In this document: piece by piece, positions 5,277 to 8,811 of the stretch | How positions within the stretch are numbered: position 1 is the first letter of the stretch | Layout of the letters: the number at the start of each line of letters is the position of its first letter | DNA from: Candidatus Shapirobacteria bacterium | Lineage (GTDB): Bacteria > Patescibacteriota > Microgenomatia > UBA12405 | DNA: 8,811 bases | Assembly: GCA_009885205.1 (NCBI GenBank) | Contig: VFLE01000186.1 | Span: forward strand, 1-8,811 | Reading direction: 5' to 3' | The notes under the pieces: generated by a model | Databases searched by the model: none | Told to the model about the DNA's origin: nothing | Seen by the model: only the letters and a program-made list of their open reading frames with translations | Made by a program: the position numbers and the translations under genes

Positions 5277-6047
5277 TTATTTTGCTTTATTCGCCATTAA
5301 TTGTTGACCCAACATTACCGCACTGTTTACAAACCAGTACAACAACATTCCCACAGAGAAACTCCAACCAATAAACACTGTCATTGCCGGCATCATATAC
5401 AATGATTGTGTTCTCATCATCGACATCATATCATCCTCCTTGTCTTTAGTTTCTTTAATTATTTTTTCATCAGTTTTGATGGCGGGCATCATCAATTTAC
5501 TCGAAAAATATTGCAATAAAGCCGAACCTAATAACAAAATCCCCACCAAAATCCAATTAAAAGAATATCCTACTCCAAAAAGTTTAGCTGGGGTTGTAGC
5601 CAAATCCATTCCCATAAAATCTTGATTAAATTTAAAATTTTCTGCCACCTTTACCGCCGGAATCAAATGAGAATTTAAATCAGCCAATTTATTTTTACCC
5701 TCCATTACTCCCAAAACCAAATTAAAAGCCGAGAAAAATATAATCAATACCGCCACTTGCAATAAATTTGGCAAACAACCGGACAGGGGATTAATTCCCT
5801 CCTCTTTATAAAAATCCATTTGCGCCTTAGCTAGACCTTCTTTATCTTTACCATATTTTTCTTGTAGTTTTTTCAATCGTGGTTGTAGCTCTGTCATTTT
5901 TTTAGCCGACTTTAAGCTTGGCCATATTATGGGAAATAAAATTAATTTAATTAATATTGTTACCGTTATCACCGACCACCCCAAATTCCCAAACAATCCA
6001 TAAAACCACATCAGCGCATTAACAAAAGGGGAGATAAAAACATTCAT
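5277..6047 (-). CDS. yidC: YidC/Oxa1/Alb3 membrane protein insertase
   Basis: This 256-residue protein is the compact form without the large periplasmic domain of Proteobacteria. It has the family pattern: a first helix (GWSVITVTILIKLILFPIIWPSL, about 23-45), a basic amphipathic coiled coil (KKMTELQPRLKKLQEKYGKDKEGL), then NPLSGCLPNLLQVAVLIIFFSAF, and two further hydrophobic segments. YidC inserts proteins into the cytoplasmic membrane with or without Sec. The groove residue that is usually arginine in the first core helix appears here as Lys34. There is no lipobox. The gene follows yidD by 116 nt and precedes jag, the conserved order. The ATG at 6047 is the only good start; no Shine-Dalgarno sequence is visible. 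Confidence 0.95.
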   Translation of the reverse strand: MNVFISPFVNALMWFYGLFGNLGWSVITVTILIKLILFPIIWPSLKSAKKMTELQPRLKKLQEKYGKDKEGLAKAQMDFYKEEGINPLSGCLPNLLQVAVLIIFFSAFNLVLGVMEGKNKLADLNSHLIPAVKVAENFKFNQDFMGMDLATTPAKLFGVGYSFNWILVGILLLGSALLQYFSSKLMMPAIKTDEKIIKETKDKEDDMMSMMRTQSLYMMPAMTVFIGWSFSVGMLLYWFVNSAVMLGQQLMANKAK

Positions 6048-6150
6048 ATTTTAAATAAATTTTTCAATTTTCAAAATTCAATTTTCAATGAATTTCTAAA
6101 TTATAAATTTCAATATTAATTGATAATTGTAAATTGTTAATTGTAAATCA
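6048..6150. repeat. AT-rich low-complexity spacer between yidD and yidC
   Basis: The spacer is made of repeated words such as TTTTCAATTTTCAAAATTCAATTTTC and TGTAAATTGTTAATTGTAAATC, close to a 7-9-nt period but strongly degenerate. It looks like a decayed simple repeat of the same general kind as the 4634-4731 gap. No gene or clear promoter is seen in it. Confidence 0.45.
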
Positions 6151-6163
6151 AATTAACAGTCTG

Positions 6164-6367
6164 TTATTTTACCAAATCTACACCACCTTTATTCCACGGA
6201 TTACAACGCAACACTCTCCAACCTCCCATTATCAACCCTTTTATCACCCCGTATTTATCAACAGCCTGATAAGTATAATCGCTACAACTAGGGAAAAACC
6301 GGCAATTATAGCCTTTCGAAATATATTTTTTATAAACCACCAACAATTTCATCACCAATTTTTTCAT
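6164..6367 (-). CDS. yidD: Membrane protein insertion efficiency factor YidD
   Basis: The 67-residue protein has an amphipathic basic N-terminus (MKKLVMKLLVVYKKYIS). It then shows the family signature: CRFFPSCSDYTYQAV with the conserved cysteines, GVIKGLIMGGWRVLRCNPWNKGG, including the R-C-N-P-W core. YidD is thought to assist YidC at the membrane. Its first 38 nt overlap the end of rnpA in another frame, a common arrangement that suggests translational coupling. A second ATG (residue 6, at 6352) has GGTG just before it, but the MKKL start fits the family better. Confidence 0.95.
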   Translation of the reverse strand: MKKLVMKLLVVYKKYISKGYNCRFFPSCSDYTYQAVDKYGVIKGLIMGGWRVLRCNPWNKGGVDLVK

Positions 6368-6632
6368 AAGGTTTTTTAACTACCAACACCATTCTAATTC
6401 CCTCCGGCAGCTTTTCTAAATTTTTTCTTATCACCTCATAAGCCAACCTTTTCATTCTGTTCCTGTCTACCGCCAATTTCGCCACCTTCTTCGACACAAT
6501 CACTAAAAATTTTCTATCAGTGTCAGTTTTAATAACTTTTCTCATCCAAAAATCCGTATGCAAATATCTCCCGTCCTTTAACACTTCTTTGATCTCCGTC
6601 TCACGTGAAATTCGATTAATTTTCTTTAGCAC
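6330..6632 (-). CDS. rnpA: Ribonuclease P protein component
   Basis: The 100-residue protein assists the RNase P RNA in removing tRNA 5' leaders. The family signature is clear: FLVIVSKKVAKLAVDRNRMKRLAYEVIRK, containing the RNR motif near 58-60, after a beta strand and before the basic helix. The start is GTG at 6632, not ATG, giving MLKKINRISRE, which matches the usual N-terminal length. TATAAT lies at 6634-6639, a single base before the GTG, so it may be a -10 whose transcript would start inside the present N-terminus, or just AT-rich sequence. The gene follows an intrinsic terminator, so it needs its own promoter. It overlaps yidD by 38 nt. Confidence 0.94.
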   Translation of the reverse strand: MLKKINRISRETEIKEVLKDGRYLHTDFWMRKVIKTDTDRKFLVIVSKKVAKLAVDRNRMKRLAYEVIRKNLEKLPEGIRMVLVVKKPYEKIGDEIVGGL

Positions 6633-6654
6633 AATTATATTTTATCAATAAATA

Positions 6655-6694
6655 TACAAATAAAATTAAACCCCCTCTTTAATCAAAGAGGGGG
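6655..6694 (-). terminator. Intrinsic terminator between the 84-aa gene and rnpA
   Basis: On the minus strand a perfect 10-bp stem, CCCCCTCTTT with AAAGAGGGGG (6694-6685 and 6680-6671), has a 4-nt loop and is followed by TTTAATTTTATTTG. It lies 38 nt after the TAA of the 84-residue gene. The sequence just before it (6697-6722) holds GGCATGCC and a weak CCCG/CGGG hairpin and is unusually GC-rich, so the whole may be part of a dispersed repeat. Confidence 0.75.
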
Positions 6695-6732
6695 TAGGCA
6701 TGCCCGGCAACTGCTCGGGGGGTGATTTTGTT

Positions 6733-6987
6733 TTATAGCTTAGTTTCCTCTGCTTTTGCCCTATCGTGCAAATCTTTTACATATTTTTGATAAGCATCTT
6801 CTTTAGTATCAATTAGTTTTTGAAGTGAGTCAATTATTCCTTCAACTGATTTCTTTTCTCCTATTCGTATTATTGCCTCACATGCCAATCTTTCATCAGG
6901 ATCAACAAATCCTGCCAATCGTACCAACATTAACGCCTCTTTAACTTGCTCTTCACTAGCATAGACATCTATTATTTTTTGATCCAT
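6733..6987 (-). CDS. Small helical protein of unknown function (84 aa)
   Basis: I do not recognise this protein. It is soluble, mostly predicted helical and highly charged, ending in KDLHDRAKAEETKL. The segment DERLACEAIIRIGEKKSVEGIIDSLQKLID has the spacing of a HEAT-like helical pair (small and hydrophobic residues at regular places), but one unit is too little for a family call. The ATG is 4 nt after the stop of the 299-residue gene, so the two are almost certainly co-transcribed and probably translationally coupled. A strong terminator follows. No Shine-Dalgarno sequence is seen. It may work with the 299-residue protein. Confidence 0.72.
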   Translation of the reverse strand: MDQKIIDVYASEEQVKEALMLVRLAGFVDPDERLACEAIIRIGEKKSVEGIIDSLQKLIDTKEDAYQKYVKDLHDRAKAEETKL

Positions 6988-6991
6988 ATAT

Positions 6992-7891
6992 TTATTTTGT
7001 TTTTATTAATTTGTCGAGCCCTGGAGCTAGCCAAGAAGTAGGAAAAGGTATCAACCCCAAAGCCACTTTCAACCCACCCTTAAAAGTAAGTGCTTTGTTT
7101 TTATTCCTTATCCCTTCGGTCATTTCACTTAAACCAGCAAACGTTATCAACACATCAGCTGCACTATGTGTCGGAGTTGCAAATACCGACGCAATTTTCA
7201 CCAACTTTGGATCAGACGCTATAATTTTCGACGCTTCAACATAATGACCATTTTGCAGAGCAACCTTCACACTCATCGAAACATTAACAAGCTCATCCCA
7301 AAATTTCTCTGTAGCACCCCTTACAGTATTGTCGTATCTTGTTTTAGCATTATTTTCGACAGGTTGCTCTTGTTCACCTATCGTTTTATCATCATCGTTT
7401 CTATAAAATACACTTTGTTTTTTAAATTCACTTAAATCAACTACTTCTTCTACTACTAAATCGTTTCCTTGAACAGGAGAACTATTAATATCATGTAAGT
7501 GTTCAGAAACAAATTCATCAGCGACCGACAACCAAGATAATGATCTAATTAAATGGATTCGTTCTTCAGGGTTTAGCTTACTTGTTTTACCAGCAAAACC
7601 AACATTTTTCACAACTCCAGTCGCAACATTTTTCCAAAGTTGATCACTATTACCAGATTTCCATATTTCATACCAATTTTTGGTGTCCTCGTTTTCATCC
7701 AAATATACCCTAAATCTTTTATACAAATCTTGAATTACTTCATGTTTGGTATGAAAAGTTTCCGCCAATATTTCTCTTGTCTGCTGAGCAAATCCTATTA
7801 CATAACCAACTTGTGGTTCAGCCTTAACCATTTCTCTTTGTATGTTAATTTGAAGGGCATTAGTCGCCTCACGTACAACACCTAAACTCAT
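6992..7891 (-). CDS. Protein of unknown function (299 aa) between rpmH and rnpA
   Basis: I do not recognise this protein. The first 140 residues are charged and helical with many aromatics (WYEIWKSGNSDQLWKN). Residues 140-190 are acidic and probably disordered (VVEEVVDLSEFKK, NDDDKTIGEQEQPVENN). Residues 190-270 are again helical. The C-terminus, GGLKVALGLIPFPTSWLAPG, is glycine/proline-rich and hydrophobic, and might touch a membrane or partner; it is too short and interrupted for a clear transmembrane helix. No signal peptide is seen. It starts 16 nt after rpmH with a TAAAAT box 6 nt before the ATG. Its codons look less G-rich than those of the left-hand genes, and it contains no heptamer repeats. 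The alanine-rich end is not a known catalytic motif. Confidence 0.78.
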   Translation of the reverse strand: MSLGVVREATNALQINIQREMVKAEPQVGYVIGFAQQTREILAETFHTKHEVIQDLYKRFRVYLDENEDTKNWYEIWKSGNSDQLWKNVATGVVKNVGFAGKTSKLNPEERIHLIRSLSWLSVADEFVSEHLHDINSSPVQGNDLVVEEVVDLSEFKKQSVFYRNDDDKTIGEQEQPVENNAKTRYDNTVRGATEKFWDELVNVSMSVKVALQNGHYVEASKIIASDPKLVKIASVFATPTHSAADVLITFAGLSEMTEGIRNKNKALTFKGGLKVALGLIPFPTSWLAPGLDKLIKTK

Positions 7892-7897
7892 AAAACT

Positions 7898-7903
7898 ATT
7901 TTA
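7898..7903 (-). promoter_or_regulatory. Candidate -10 box TAAAAT before the 299-aa gene
   Basis: The minus strand reads TTAAAATAG, then TTTT, then ATG, so TAAAAT ends 6 nt before the start codon, the same spacing as before the jag and SDR-DUF4012 genes. It sits in the 16-nt gap after rpmH, where there is no Shine-Dalgarno sequence. AT-rich chance occurrence is possible. Confidence 0.3.
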
Positions 7904-7907
7904 ACAT

Positions 7908-8048
7908 CTATACTGTCAACTTTTTTCTTCCGGCTGCTCGACGACGTTTAATTGTTTTTCTTCCCAAAAATGTTGCCATTCTCTTTAAAAATCCATGAAC
8001 TCGTGCTCTTTTTTTCTTTTTTGGTTGATATGTTCCTTTTGCTTTCAT
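7908..8048 (-). CDS. rpmH: 50S ribosomal protein L34
   Basis: A short frame encodes 46 residues: MKAKGTYQPKKKKRARVHGF, then LKRMATFLGRKTIKRRRAAG, then RKKLTV, ending in TAG. The pattern T-Y-Q-P-(basic)-R-x-x-HGFLKRM...GRKxIxRRRAAGRKKL is L34, a very basic protein of the large ribosomal subunit. The length is normal. The start is ATG at 8048, with TAAAAT ending 7 nt upstream (8056-8061) and no Shine-Dalgarno sequence. It usually lies directly before rnpA; here two unknown genes intervene. An unknown gene ends 30 nt upstream. Confidence 0.95.
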   Translation of the reverse strand: MKAKGTYQPKKKKRARVHGFLKRMATFLGRKTIKRRRAAGRKKLTV

Positions 8049-8078
8049 AGCTCTGATTTTATCACACCAATTAAATAT

Positions 8079-8687
8079 TTACTTCATCCAATCGCCCAAA
8101 ACTGCATTTACAGCCGCCAATTTACCACCAGATTTTTGAGCTACCATTTCCCTAACTACGTTTGATGTCCCTGGATAACTAGTTCCAACAGGTAAAGTTG
8201 AATCAAAAAACAGTCGTCCAATAATATCTTTTGGTGTTAAACAAGCCAATCCTTCACCTAAAACCAAAGAAAAATCATACAAAAATTTATTTAAATCTTC
8301 AGGCTTAACACCCAAAGCAGTCACCTCGCTAAAAATAGTCTCCTTGTTTTTTATTTTTACCATACCAGAAGAAATCGCTAAATCCTTCATTCCTTGACTG
8401 ACAGGATCAAGTTTAAATTTATCATTAGAAATATAGTCCCCAGCTTTAAACCAGTCTTCCAAAATTGATATGCCAACACCTAATCTATTTACATTGTTTT
8501 TCATTGTTTCTGGATCTAAAAAAGTTTTTAAATCAGGAACAAGTTTATCTAAAATCGTTGGCAATGATTTTGCTAATTCTGGATTATTAACTTCTGTTTT
8601 ATTGAAAAATGTTGCCAAAGCATATGCTCTTCGTTTTTTTTCTAATTCATAAGCCCCTCTTGCATCTTGTATTGTCATATCCAACAT
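8079..8687 (-). CDS. Protein of unknown function (202 aa) upstream of rpmH
   Basis: I do not recognise this protein. It appears soluble and mainly helical, with an N-terminal charged helix (ARGAYELEKKRRAYALATFF). It contains repeated aspartate-proline and lysine-rich turns (DPETMK, LDPVSQ, KPEDLNK, TPKDI) and a conserved-looking C-terminal part, SYPGTSNVVREMVAQKSGG. No signal peptide, membrane helix or metal-binding cluster is visible. The start ATG at 8687 is well supported by an AAGGTGAT Shine-Dalgarno sequence, the only clear one in the window. It is followed by rpmH after 30 nt with no terminator, so it is probably part of the same transcription unit. Confidence 0.78.
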   Translation of the reverse strand: MLDMTIQDARGAYELEKKRRAYALATFFNKTEVNNPELAKSLPTILDKLVPDLKTFLDPETMKNNVNRLGVGISILEDWFKAGDYISNDKFKLDPVSQGMKDLAISSGMVKIKNKETIFSEVTALGVKPEDLNKFLYDFSLVLGEGLACLTPKDIIGRLFFDSTLPVGTSYPGTSNVVREMVAQKSGGKLAAVNAVLGDWMK

Positions 8688-8690
8688 ATT

Positions 8691-8698
8691 ATCACCTT
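8691..8698 (-). promoter_or_regulatory. Shine-Dalgarno AAGGTGAT for the 202-aa gene
   Basis: The minus strand reads AAAAAGGTGATAATATG. GGTGAT matches the complement of the 16S 3' end, and the GG lies 7 nt before the ATG, a usual spacing. It fixes the start at 8687 rather than the second ATG at 8678. No other gene here has a site this good. Confidence 0.65.
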
Positions 8699-8811
8699 TT
8701 TGGGGATAATGGTAAATATCGGGTGCTAAAAAGTGACTATTTAGTGTAAACTTCCTTCATTTGTTTATTCTATTTATCTATGACACATAAAAATGTCCTG
8801 TTTGTAACTCA
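8699..8811. other. Upstream AT-rich region, possible edge of an origin-proximal intergenic zone
   Basis: No gene is seen in these 113 bases. One near-consensus DnaA box, TTATCCCCA (8709-8701 on the minus strand, one mismatch to TTATCCACA), is present just upstream of the Shine-Dalgarno site. No cluster of boxes or clear promoter pair is found. The neighbouring rpmH cluster often lies beside dnaA and oriC, so the region may border the origin, but the window does not show it. Confidence 0.25.

Noticed and set aside
6134..6379. Plus-strand frame of 81 codons over yidD
   Set aside because: It is the antisense of yidD, whose CxxxPSCSDY and RCNPW signatures are unmistakable.
7011..7435. Plus-strand small frames opposite the 299-residue gene
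   Set aside because: They overlap a longer, well-composed minus-strand gene, lack start signals and show no recognisable motifs.

Overview
The window looks like a chromosomal segment of a candidate-phyla-radiation (Patescibacteria) bacterium, most likely a Microgenomates-type lineage. This is inferred from four things: low GC (roughly one third by eye), small compact genes, a DUF4012-type envelope protein and an O-antigen ligase of the kind common in these genomes, and short repeats that break into coding sequence. No 16S rRNA or other decisive marker is present. Every supported gene is on the minus strand, so the segment reads right to left, and TAA, TAG and TGA are all used as stops.

Right part (8811 to about 4730): the conserved origin-proximal cluster rpmH, rnpA, yidD, yidC, jag/khpB. 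Here rpmH is preceded by one unknown gene (8079-8687) and separated from rnpA by two more (6992-7891 and 6733-6987). A strong intrinsic terminator at 6655-6694 closes that leading block before rnpA. The rnpA-yidD-yidC-jag part makes the RNase P protein, two membrane-insertion proteins and a KH-R3H RNA-binding protein.

Left part (about 4640 to 1): a cell-surface polysaccharide block. It holds an O-antigen ligase/polymerase-type membrane protein, a Wzx/MATE-type flippase, and a large odd protein that joins a degenerate Rossmann (SDR-like) domain to a charged linker, one membrane helix and a cut-off DUF4012 domain. A possible new gene with a signal-peptide-like start runs off the left edge. There are no gene-free stretches over 300 bases; the longest gap is 1873-2092.

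The most striking signal is a family of 7-bp tandem repeats (coding-strand units AAACTTC, AAACATC and AAACTTA) found at ten places. Nine are inside genes and remain open, because 7 and 3 are coprime and the array encodes the recurring peptide KLQTSNF. The tenth is intergenic and is the only tandem of the stop-producing unit. Three further palindromic repeat types are inserted in frame in genes. Several starts have a TANAAT hexamer 5-7 nt before ATG and no Shine-Dalgarno sequence, which suggests leaderless transcripts.
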